A DNA stretch of 64,000 nucleotides, taken from Verrucomicrobiia bacterium (lineage in GTDB: Bacteria > Verrucomicrobiota > Verrucomicrobiia > Limisphaerales > JADLHS01). The DNA is taken from positions 956,592-1,020,591 of the forward strand of contig JAMLJH010000002.1 in NCBI GenBank assembly GCA_023953615.1, in the 5' to 3' direction. Positions 38,769 to 46,577 of this stretch are shown here, piece by piece (within the stretch, counting starts at the first letter, position 1; each line of letters begins with the position of its first letter). Made by a program: the position numbers and the translations under genes. The notes beneath the pieces are model-generated. The model did not search any database, was not told the origin of the DNA, and saw only the letters and a list, made by a program, of their open reading frames with translations.

Positions 38769-40411
38769 ATAATTCCCGCACGCCACTGGTGTTCAAATTT
38801 GCAACCGAAGATTGGGAGTTTGAGCAGATTCACCGACTGAATTACCGCACCTTTGTGGAAGAAATTCCGCAGCATCACGCGGCGCCCACGCACCGGCTGG
38901 TGGATAAGTTTCACGCGGAAAATACTTACCTGATCTGTTTGGAAAGTCAGAAGCTGGCCGGGATGCTGGCGGTTCGCGGCCAACGTCCATTTTCGCTGGA
39001 TCAAAAATTGGAACGTCTCGATAGCTATCTACCCGCCCAGCGGACGATTTGCGAAATCCGGTTGCTGGCCATCGAGAAAAAGTTTCGCGGTTCACGGAGC
39101 GGTCAGATTCTTTCGGGCTTGCTGGCGTTGTTGTGGCAGCACGGCGTGGAACGCGGTTACGATCTGGCCATCATCTCCGGCACCACGCGGCAGATGCGCC
39201 TGTATCAGCATCTGGGGTTTGTGCCGTTCGGTCCGTTGGTCGGCACTGGCGAGGCGCAATTCCAACCGATGTACGTGACGTTGGAAACGTTTGAAGTGAC
39301 CGCGCGCGAGTTTCTGCGTTCGGCGCCCGCCAAATCATTTCAACCCAGCGCGGTGAATTTTCTGCCCGGCCCCGTGACGGTGCGGCGTGAAGTGCGCCGC
39401 GCCTTCGAGCAAGCGCCCGAGTCGCATCGCGCGGAAAGTTTCAAACAAGATTTTTGTTTAACCCGGGAATTGCTGTGTGGTTTGGTCAAGTCCCGCCAGG
39501 TCGAGCTGTTCATGGGTTCGGGCACACTGGCCAATGACGTGGTTGGCGCGCAGCTCTCCTTGTTGTCGGGAAGGGGACTGGTTCTGAGCAATGGCGAATT
39601 TGGTGAGCGGCTGGCGGATCAAGCCCGTCGCTTCCAATTGAAGTTCGAAGCCTTGGAGTTCGGCTGGGGGCAGCCGTTCGATCTGGCGTTGGTGCGCGAA
39701 CGGCTTTCCCAATTGCCGGCGCCGAGCTGGTTGTGGTGTGCGCATTGCGAAACGTCCACCGGAGTGCTCAACGATCTGGACGCGTTGCGCGAGTTATGCG
39801 CGTCGTACGGCACCAAACTGTGTCTGGACAGCATCAGCAGCATTGGCACGATGCCGGTGGATTTGAGCGGGGTGTACCTGGCGTCCGGCACGAGCGGTAA
39901 AGGATTGCGAGCGTATCCCGGCATCTCGATGGTGTTTTACCATCATGCGGTCGCGCCAGCGGAGCAACGGCTGCCGCGGTATCTGGACCTGGGTTACTAC
40001 ACCCATGAAGCCGGCATCCCGTTTACCTTCTCCTCCAATTTGCTGCACGCCTTGCAGGCCGCCGTACGCGGGGTGAACTGGGATAAACGCTTCGCGGAAC
40101 TGGCAGCCACTTCGGCTTGGTTGCGTCCCAAACTGGAGGAAATGGGCTTTCAACTGGTGGGCCGCTCCGCCCGGACCTCCCCGGCGGTTCTCACCATCGC
40201 GCTGCCGCCTGAGTTGAATTCCGTCACCGTCGGCAGCCTGATGAAGGAATCCGGTTTCCTGCTCAGTTTCAACAGCAGCTATCTGCGCGAGAAAAATTGG
40301 ATTCAAATCTGTCTGATGGGTGAGATCGCCCACGAGAAAGTGGTGGCGCTGACGAACGCGTTGAATCGAGCGTGTCGGATCAAGCCGGATGCAGTTCAAG
40401 TTCACGGTTAG
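38765..40411 (+). CDS. GNAT acyltransferase fused to class-V aminotransferase
   Basis: A 548-residue two-domain protein. Residues about 10-175 form a GNAT-like domain (EIRLLAIEKKFRGSRSGQIL, the acyl-CoA/ACP site; LYQHLGFVPFG). It resembles the N-acyl-amino-acid synthase/autoinducer-synthase-like branch rather than small acetyltransferases. Residues about 195-540 are a fold-type I PLP aminotransferase of the alanine-glyoxylate/2-aminoethylphosphonate class, with FLPGPVTVRREV, CLDSISSIG (Asp355) and Lys379 in SGTSGKGLRAYPG. One chain could make an amino compound and acylate it. Coupling to plsY by ATGA suggests an N-acyl amino acid or aminolipid product. Domains are seen; the reaction is inferred. 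Confidence 0.82.
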   Translation: MNNSRTPLVFKFATEDWEFEQIHRLNYRTFVEEIPQHHAAPTHRLVDKFHAENTYLICLESQKLAGMLAVRGQRPFSLDQKLERLDSYLPAQRTICEIRLLAIEKKFRGSRSGQILSGLLALLWQHGVERGYDLAIISGTTRQMRLYQHLGFVPFGPLVGTGEAQFQPMYVTLETFEVTAREFLRSAPAKSFQPSAVNFLPGPVTVRREVRRAFEQAPESHRAESFKQDFCLTRELLCGLVKSRQVELFMGSGTLANDVVGAQLSLLSGRGLVLSNGEFGERLADQARRFQLKFEALEFGWGQPFDLALVRERLSQLPAPSWLWCAHCETSTGVLNDLDALRELCASYGTKLCLDSISSIGTMPVDLSGVYLASGTSGKGLRAYPGISMVFYHHAVAPAEQRLPRYLDLGYYTHEAGIPFTFSSNLLHALQAAVRGVNWDKRFAELAATSAWLRPKLEEMGFQLVGRSARTSPAVLTIALPPELNSVTVGSLMKESGFLLSFNSSYLREKNWIQICLMGEIAHEKVVALTNALNRACRIKPDAVQVHG

Positions 40412-40544
40412 TTGGAATGGTTGCGCTTTCTGGCTTTCAAAGAAAACGGCTAAAAGAACGCGCCGATGGCTGAGTTTGGCGCTTTTTGCGACCGGGGCAC
40501 TGGCAGTGTAGGGTAGTGCTTCCGTTCCTGATTACCTTCCGCCT

Positions 40545-41390
40545 TTGTTGAAAATACGCAAAGGAGTGTTTTTCTTGGGATTGGTATCTTGCTGCTGGCT
40601 TCTCAGTGCGGTGCTTGGGTTTGTCGCTTTAACGCGTGCGAAAAAATTCGGGCATCATGAGTCGCTTGGGAAGTATTGGATACTGGCTGGATTTCACAGT
40701 TTCTTTAGTGCGTTGTCAGTATTGGGGTTGTTTGTGACAGCCTTTTTCTACGCCAAATTTCAGGCTGTGGATAAACAGCAGATGAGAGAAGAGGCTGCGT
40801 CTATTCGCGCAAAGTTTGGAGAAGGGCAGGCTTATGATGTCGAAATGGCGAAACGCATTGGCAAGCGATTCCAATGGCAACTGAATGAAATCCGAAAGAA
40901 ATATCAATTGGCCGGGGCGGCGTTGACCAATCCGGTGATTCTTGATATGGCCGGGATAACCGATGTGGGTGAGATTGGGAATCGAATTGAAACCATTCAG
41001 GATTTCATTATTGCGTCTCGGGAACTGCGCGATTTCAGCAAAAACTCAACCGCGATTTACAAGTACGAGGTGAGTCGGCACGTTCTCTCTGAAACAGCGC
41101 GACAAGAGGTTCTCAAAGGGTTTCTGGATCGTACGGAAAAACTGAATCCAACAATCATTACAATGCGTGACGCCGAACTGCACAAATGCGACGCGATGCT
41201 GAAATTGTTAAAACTGTTGGAAAAAACATGGGGACAATGGGAATGGGATTCGGTCAAAGGTGGCGTGATATTCGACACTGATGCACAGACGAAAAATTAC
41301 GCTGCGCTTGTGGCTAAAATAGAAGCAGCAGAGACAAGAATGAATGAACTTCAAGACAAACTCGCTTCTCTCCAGCAAGCTACCAAGTGA
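40545..41390 (+). CDS. Uncharacterised membrane protein, low GC
   Basis: A 281-residue protein with two N-terminal transmembrane helices (about 7-30 and 45-70), then a long soluble helical part. The C-terminus looks like a coiled coil (KIEAAETRMNELQDKLASLQQ). The family is unknown. The frame opens at TTG 40545 with no ATG nearby; both helices lie before the first internal Met of use, so the TTG (or the next TTG) is likely real. Base composition is clearly more AT-rich than either neighbour, suggesting recent transfer. It is flanked downstream by a perfect hairpin and a palindromic repeat block. Confidence 0.7.
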   Translation: MLKIRKGVFFLGLVSCCWLLSAVLGFVALTRAKKFGHHESLGKYWILAGFHSFFSALSVLGLFVTAFFYAKFQAVDKQQMREEAASIRAKFGEGQAYDVEMAKRIGKRFQWQLNEIRKKYQLAGAALTNPVILDMAGITDVGEIGNRIETIQDFIIASRELRDFSKNSTAIYKYEVSRHVLSETARQEVLKGFLDRTEKLNPTIITMRDAELHKCDAMLKLLKLLEKTWGQWEWDSVKGGVIFDTDAQTKNYAALVAKIEAAETRMNELQDKLASLQQATK

Positions 41391-41404
41391 GGTTGACGTT
41401 TGAA

Positions 41405-41434
41405 AATAGCCCGGCGTTTCAACGCCGGGCTATT
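41405..41434 (+). terminator. Perfect 14-bp hairpin after the low-GC gene
   Basis: AATAGCCCGGCGTT-TC-AACGCCGGGCTATT is a perfect 14-bp stem starting 14 bp after the stop codon. No T-run follows, so it is either an atypical terminator or a REP palindrome. Confidence 0.5.
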
Positions 41435-41493
41435 GCCGGACGTTCCTTCGGAACTGCGGGTCGGGTGCCAACGCCATTGGCAGCGCCGTAGGC

Positions 41494-41610
41494 GCGGTAT
41501 ATTTGTAGTTACGGCGTAGTTGTTTGCTCAAGCTCCGTTAGGAGCGGCATGTTGTGTCGCTCCTAACGGAGCTTGAAAATTCTTTTGTGCTGGTTCTACA
41601 AATATGCCGC
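41494..41610. mobile_element. MITE-like nested palindromic element
   Basis: Terminal inverted repeats GCGGTATATTTGTAG (41494-41508) and CTACAAATATGCCGC (41596-41610) match at 14 of 15. Between them lies a perfect 18-bp inverted repeat (41529-41546 / 41558-41575, CAAGCTCCGTTAGGAGCG) with an 11-nt loop. Short palindromes GCGCCGTAGGCGC and CCCCTGACGGGG flank it. It has no coding capacity. Confidence 0.65.
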
Positions 41611-41631
41611 CCCTGACGGGGCTGGGAAAAA

Positions 41632-42006
41632 TCATGCGCCGCTCTTCATCGGCCAGTTGGTGGCAACCATTTCTTTGTAGCCGCCAACGAGTGAGGCGAC
41701 GTTTTTGTAACCCATCTTTTGCGCGGCGTCGCAGGTCAGCGCCGAACGAAATCCGCCGCCGCAATACATGATGATTTCCGTGTTCTTATCGGGATAAAGC
41801 TTTTCCAGATCGCGCTCGAAAATTCCCTTGCCCAGATGCGCGGCGGCGGCGGCATGACCGGCGTTCCATTCGTGGTCTTCGCGCACATCCAGCAACACGA
41901 CCGTGGGATGGGCCGCGAGCCGGGCGCGGGCTTCGACAGCGCTGATTTCCGTGGCGCGCTTTTTGGCGTCGCTGACGAGGGCGAGAAAACCGGGTGAATG
42001 ATCCAT
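41632..42006 (-). CDS. Rhodanese-like domain protein
   Basis: A 124-residue single rhodanese domain. The active-site loop is CGGGFR with Cys in MYCGGGFRSALT, and the CDC25-like entry motif is VVLLDVREDHEWNAGHA. It probably carries persulfide sulfur or acts in sulfur transfer or redox in the cytosol. There is no signal peptide. It is divergent from proA, with an interspersed repeat between them. Confidence 0.92.
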   Translation of the reverse strand: MDHSPGFLALVSDAKKRATEISAVEARARLAAHPTVVLLDVREDHEWNAGHAAAAAHLGKGIFERDLEKLYPDKNTEIIMYCGGGFRSALTCDAAQKMGYKNVASLVGGYKEMVATNWPMKSGA

Positions 42007-42045
42007 GCGGGCAAAGTAAGCCGGGCACGATTGCGGTCAACGAAA

Positions 42046-42115
42046 TTAACCGCGGATGAACGCAGATGGATCGTCTGCCAAAATTCGTGTCAATGCGTGT
42101 TTATTCGTGGTTGAA
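42046..42115. repeat. Interspersed repeat with degenerate inverted ends upstream of proA
   Basis: About 70 bp from TTAACCGCGGATGAACGC to a reversed counterpart ending TTCGTGGTTGAA. The outer roughly 18 bp match at about 13 positions as an inverted repeat. This CGGATGAACGC-type text is, from memory, scattered in many Verrucomicrobia and Planctomycetes genomes. It lies 57 bp before proA and may carry regulatory or terminator activity. Confidence 0.5.
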
Positions 42116-42172
42116 GTCCTCACCTGCGGATTCGTGCCTTTTCATCCGAGTGATTTGCTCTATGCTGCGGTC

Positions 42173-43447
42173 ATGACTTTGCTTGAGCAAATGACGCAAC
42201 TCGCGCGGCAGGCCAAAGCGGCTTCGCGAGAACTCGCCCGGCTCTCGACGACTGAGAAAAACAACATCTTGATCGCCATGGCCGGCGCGATTGAGTCGAG
42301 CGCCGCGACCATCAAGCGCGCCAACGCGTTGGACATGGATTTTGGTGCCAAGTCCAATTTGTCCAAGGCAATGTTGGACCGTTTGCGGTTGGACGACAAA
42401 CGCATTGCGGGCATGGCCAAAGGGCTGCGCGAAGTGGCGGCGTTGCCGGACCCCGTTGGCCGGATTTTAGCCGAACGCGAGCGTCCGAATGGTCTGAAAC
42501 TGCAAAAAGTTTCCACGCCGATTGGAGTGGTGGTGATTATTTATGAGTCGCGCCCGAACGTCACCGCCGATGCGGCCAGCTTGTGTTTCAAGTCTGGAAA
42601 CGCGACGATTTTGCGCGGCGGCAAGGAGGCCTTACATTCCAACCAAGCCATTGCCACGGCGATGATTGCGGCCGGGCGGCGAACCCATGCGGCTTTTCCC
42701 GAGCACGCGATTCAGGTCGTGCCCGTCACGGATCGGGAAGCGATTCCCGCGTTGCTCTCGTTGACGCAATACGTGGACCTTTGCATGCCGCGCGGCGGCG
42801 AGGGCCTGATTCGCGCCGTGACCGAGTGCAGCAAGGTGCCGGTCATCAAACATTACAAGGGCGTCTGTCATGTCTTCGTGGATGCCGATGCCGATCTCAA
42901 CATGGCGGAGGAAATTGTGTTTAACGCAAAGACGCAACGTCCCGGTGTCTGCAACGCGGCGGAGACGCTGTTGGTGGATCGCAGTATTGCGACCGTTTTT
43001 TTACCGCGGATTGACCGGCGTCTGGCCGAGCAGAAAGTGCAATTGCGCACGGATGCGGCAAGCGGTGACGTGTTGCGGCCCGCGCATTGCGTTTCGCAGC
43101 CCGCCCAGGAATCCGATTGGTCCACCGAATACAACGATTACATCATGAACGTGCGGGTGGTGGATGGCGTGCAAGGGGCGATTGACCACATCAACCATTA
43201 CGGCTCGGCGCACTCGGACAGCATCGTGACCGGCAACGAAGCGCACGCGAAACGTTTCTTGAACGAGGTGGACAGCGCGACGGTTTATTGGAATGCGTCC
43301 ACGCGATTCACGGACGGCGGTGAGTTCGGGATGGGTGCGGAAATCGGTATCAGCACGGACAAGATTGGCGCGCGCGGACCAATGGGTTTGGAGGAGTTGA
43401 CCAGTTACAAATGGCTCGGCTTGGGAAGCGGTCAGATTCGTTACTGA
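42173..43447 (+). CDS. proA: Gamma-glutamyl phosphate reductase
   Basis: A 424-residue NADPH-dependent enzyme that reduces gamma-glutamyl phosphate to glutamate semialdehyde in proline synthesis. It has KVSTPIGVVVIIYESRPNVT, LRGGKEALHSN, the catalytic Cys in KTQRPGVCNAAETLLV, and the C-terminal NASTRFTDGGEFGMGAEIGI. ATG 42173 gives the normal length; the open frame upstream is only the interspersed repeat. No proB is adjacent. Its last 7 bp overlap the convergent PEP-CTERM gene. Confidence 0.95.
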   Translation: MTLLEQMTQLARQAKAASRELARLSTTEKNNILIAMAGAIESSAATIKRANALDMDFGAKSNLSKAMLDRLRLDDKRIAGMAKGLREVAALPDPVGRILAERERPNGLKLQKVSTPIGVVVIIYESRPNVTADAASLCFKSGNATILRGGKEALHSNQAIATAMIAAGRRTHAAFPEHAIQVVPVTDREAIPALLSLTQYVDLCMPRGGEGLIRAVTECSKVPVIKHYKGVCHVFVDADADLNMAEEIVFNAKTQRPGVCNAAETLLVDRSIATVFLPRIDRRLAEQKVQLRTDAASGDVLRPAHCVSQPAQESDWSTEYNDYIMNVRVVDGVQGAIDHINHYGSAHSDSIVTGNEAHAKRFLNEVDSATVYWNASTRFTDGGEFGMGAEIGISTDKIGARGPMGLEELTSYKWLGLGSGQIRY

Positions 43448-44445
43448 CGCCGACCCCGACGCAACCACACGCCGGCCAGTAACAACAATCCCATCACGCT
43501 GGGTTCGGGCACGAGCGTATAACCGAGGGCGTGGAACGCTTGCAGATCGGCTTCCGTCACCGTCATAAGTTCGCCCGGACTGAGCGTGGGATCCATGAGG
43601 CCGAAACCGGGGACCGCCTGCCAGTGACTGGCTTGATAACCGTCGCCGTAGGTGATGCCGGTTGAAAAAAACGCCAGCGCGGTCGCGCCTCCATCCAGAG
43701 ACAGGTATTTGGGACGATTATCGGCCGTGTAATCGGTGGCGCTCAGGGAGAAACTTTCTTCGGAGTAACGGAACAAATCCAGCAGGTTGGAGCTGAACGC
43801 CGAGTCCGGCAGTACGCCCCCGAGTTGATCCACGTCATCCACGCCGCTGATGAAACCCAGCGCGTGACCCAGTTCGTGCATGGCCGCACCGATGAAATCA
43901 AACTGGCCGAACCCGATGCCGTCCGTGCGGTTGAAATCAAAGTTCAGGTCCGAATTAAAATAAATCGTGGCATCCGTGAGGGTGACCCCGGTTAACAGCC
44001 CCAGCGCTTTGGCGTTGGCCGTCGTCAGCCCCACGCGATCCATCGTATCCAGATAAGGAATGGCGCTGTTGACGCCGTTGGGGTTGTTGCTGGTGTGATT
44101 GATCAAACGGGTATAGCTCGTGACCGGCGTGGCCGCTGGGGTCGCCGCGTGCGCAGTGGCCAGCGCGCCTTGCGTTTCCGCATAAGAATACTCCCGAAAC
44201 TCGCTGCCGGTTTGCGCCACGACCTGACTGCCAAGCGAACTATAACCGATTTCGATGTTGAGGGTGATGTCGTTGGCCAGGAGTGCAGACCAGCGATTGG
44301 CCGCACTGGTGAAACCGTCCAACACCACCTGCGGCAGGTCCGAATCGTGAATGAGATTGAACACGACATTGCCGCGCGCCGAGGGCAGCAATCCGCCAGC
44401 GATGAGCATCGCCAGTACACCACGGTGTGACCACGATTGGAGCAT
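43441..44445 (-). CDS. PEP-CTERM-anchored zinc metalloprotease-like protein
   Basis: A 334-residue exported protein with a signal peptide at about 1-25. The zinc motif is HELGHALGFISG (HExxHxxGF), preceded by the characteristic FNFDFNRTDGIGFGQFDFIG region; it matches NF038122-type metalloproteases. The C-terminus VPEPSVMGLLLLAGVWLRRGRRQ is a PEP-CTERM signal: VPEP, hydrophobic helix, Arg cluster. It would be processed by an exosortase, which is not in the window. The protein is probably envelope- or matrix-associated. Confidence 0.88.
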   Translation of the reverse strand: MLQSWSHRGVLAMLIAGGLLPSARGNVVFNLIHDSDLPQVVLDGFTSAANRWSALLANDITLNIEIGYSSLGSQVVAQTGSEFREYSYAETQGALATAHAATPAATPVTSYTRLINHTSNNPNGVNSAIPYLDTMDRVGLTTANAKALGLLTGVTLTDATIYFNSDLNFDFNRTDGIGFGQFDFIGAAMHELGHALGFISGVDDVDQLGGVLPDSAFSSNLLDLFRYSEESFSLSATDYTADNRPKYLSLDGGATALAFFSTGITYGDGYQASHWQAVPGFGLMDPTLSPGELMTVTEADLQAFHALGYTLVPEPSVMGLLLLAGVWLRRGRRQ

Positions 44446-44702
44446 ACGACTAAATCCCGGGTTTGACGGAACGCCAAAAGTCTGATGGAAAAGGACCGCC
44501 GCGACAACGGAAACTTTTGGCTAATTTGAGGGCTGCAATTTGCCAATGGCGGTGCGCACAAAATGCCGCAGGCTCATCGTCGTATGGTCTTCGATCATGC
44601 CGATTTCAACGCGCGGGCTCCGCGGCGGTCAGGTTGGGATTAAGTTTTGGCGCTCGCCGGTTGAGAGCGGGATAGGGACAAGCCAAGCTCTACTCCAATG
44701 GG

Positions 44703-46349
44703 TTATTTCGGCTTCAATTGCGGGAACAGGATGACGTCCCGGATGCTTTCCTGTCCGAGCAACATCATGCAAAGTCGGTCAATGCCGATACCAATACCGC
44801 CCGCCGGCGGCATCCCATGTTCGAGCGCGACGAGGAAATCTTCGTCGAGCTTTTGTTGTTCGCCGCCGGCTTGATGTTCCAGCGTGGTGCGTTGCTGGAT
44901 GGGATCGTTCTGTTCCGTGTAGCCAGGTGAAATCTCTTGTCCGTTGATGCAGCACTCGAAAACTTCAACCGTGGTTGGATCGTCAGGAGAGAGTTTCGCC
45001 AGCGGCACAAGCTCTTTCGGCAAGTGTGTTACAAAGGTTGGTTGAATCAAAGTTGGTTCGATCAGCTTCTCGAACACCGCGCCGGTCACTTCAAAATCTT
45101 CGTAGCCTTTGGCGATGTCACCTTCCAGCTTCAAGTCTTCGATGGCGCGGCGACGGCGTTCCTCCGGCGTGACCTCGAACCAATCATTGCCCGCGACGGC
45201 GCGGACGAGGTCTTTGTATTTGGCGCGCTTCCATGGAGGGGTAAGGTCAATTACCTTCTCATCACGTTTCTCTAAATCGGACGAAGGGAGAATGTTCACT
45301 ACATCCTCGGCTGTTTTCCCGCTTTCAGTGGCCGCGGCCACAACAGTCCGTGCTGGAGATATTTTCTCGTGTTTGATCACCAGCGTTCCCAAAACTTTCT
45401 GCGCTACATGACAAATAAGCGATTGCACCAGTTCCATCATCGTCGCGTAATCGCCGAACGCCTGATACGCTTCCAACATGGTGAACTCGGGATTGTGGCG
45501 GCGGGAGAGGCCCTCGTTGCGGAAGTTCTTGCCGATCTCGAACAGCTTATCAATGCCGCCCACGAGCAGTCGCTTGTGATACAGTTCAATCGCGATGCGC
45601 AGATAAAATTCACAGCCGAGTGCGTTGTGAAAGGTCTTGAACGGTTGCGCCGCCGCACCGCCGGGAATTGCCTGCATCGCGGGCGTCTCGACTTCCACGT
45701 AGCCGCGACTGTGAAAGAACTGGCGGATTTCGTGGATGATGGCGCTGCGTTTCAGGAACACGTCCTTCACGTCGGGATTCGCGATCAAATCCAGATAGCG
45801 CTGGCGATAGCGGATTTCCGTGTCTTCCAAACCGTGCCATTTCGCAGGTGGCGGACGCAGGGCTTTGGCGAGAATGACGAATGGCGGTGGCGGCGACGCC
45901 TCGTCGCCGGATGGTTGCGAGGGCGTAACCGCTTCTCCCGAAGGCTGCGCGGGCGCAGCCGGTACGCCGCCGAGTTTGATGCTTGGCTCGCCAGTCTTGG
46001 TGCGGAACAGCGTGCCGGTCACGCCGATGAAATCGCCCAAGTCAAGATGTGTGAACGTGTGCCAATGTTCGTCGCCCAAGACATTTTTCTGCGCGTAAAC
46101 CTGGATGCGGCCGGATTGATCGCGCACGTCAATGAACATGGATTTGCCCATTTCACGATGCGCGGTGATGCGTCCCGCCACCGCGACCCGATAGCCTTCC
46201 GGGAATTGTCCCGATTCAAAACCATCGCGGGTTTCTTTGCACTGGTGATCGGGCGTAAATTTGTTCTTAAACGGATCAATTCCTTTGGCTCTCAGAGCCT
46301 CCAACTTGGCGCGGCGTTGTTCAATCAGCGAATTCGTATCATCCATCAT
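44703..46349 (-). CDS. lysS: Lysyl-tRNA synthetase (class II) with in-frame insertions
   Basis: A class II LysRS of 548 residues (family about 490-510). The N-terminal OB-fold anticodon domain is at about 55-125. Motif 2 lies in GKNFRNEGLSRRHNPEFTM and motif 3 in GGIGIGIDRLCMMLLGQESIRD. Two stretches do not belong to the family: residues about 126-152, rich in Pro (APAQPSGEAV and TPSQPSGDEA as an 11-residue tandem), and about 327-364 (ISPARTVVAAATESGKTAED). Both sit in surface loops and look translated from repeat DNA, as in leuS. Two lysine tRNAs are in the window. Confidence 0.94.
   Translation of the reverse strand: MMDDTNSLIEQRRAKLEALRAKGIDPFKNKFTPDHQCKETRDGFESGQFPEGYRVAVAGRITAHREMGKSMFIDVRDQSGRIQVYAQKNVLGDEHWHTFTHLDLGDFIGVTGTLFRTKTGEPSIKLGGVPAAPAQPSGEAVTPSQPSGDEASPPPPFVILAKALRPPPAKWHGLEDTEIRYRQRYLDLIANPDVKDVFLKRSAIIHEIRQFFHSRGYVEVETPAMQAIPGGAAAQPFKTFHNALGCEFYLRIAIELYHKRLLVGGIDKLFEIGKNFRNEGLSRRHNPEFTMLEAYQAFGDYATMMELVQSLICHVAQKVLGTLVIKHEKISPARTVVAAATESGKTAEDVVNILPSSDLEKRDEKVIDLTPPWKRAKYKDLVRAVAGNDWFEVTPEERRRRAIEDLKLEGDIAKGYEDFEVTGAVFEKLIEPTLIQPTFVTHLPKELVPLAKLSPDDPTTVEVFECCINGQEISPGYTEQNDPIQQRTTLEHQAGGEQQKLDEDFLVALEHGMPPAGGIGIGIDRLCMMLLGQESIRDVILFPQLKPK
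45258..45380. repeat. Probable inserted element inside lysS (second insertion)
   Basis: This stretch encodes the extra residues about 327-364 of LysS and is more AT-rich than the flanking gene. No second copy is visible in the window, so repeat status is inferred from the insertion itself. Confidence 0.4.
45895..45975. repeat. Palindromic, tandem 33-bp repeat inside lysS (first insertion)
   Basis: Two imperfect 33-bp units give the 11-residue tandem APAQPSGEAV / TPSQPSGDEA. The block contains palindromes GGCGACG-cct-CGTCGCC and GGCTGCGCGGGCGCAGCC. It keeps the lysS frame. Confidence 0.6.
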
Positions 46350-46577
46350 GCCGTTGCTAATAGAACCTGAACTTCACCTGAAAACCAAGCAGGGAATCAG
46401 GTCGGGCGAAAGCGTCGGGCGAAAATATCAACTTTGCGGCGGCAGCGGGCACAAAGTTGAAAAAATGGAATGAAGATAGCTGAACTTCAGGCATAATGGA
46501 GTTTCGGGGTAGGGCGGGCCTCCAGATTTGAGACTGGAGCGTGCCAGGGAAACAGCCCGGTCCGGTGGAAAGTTGTA

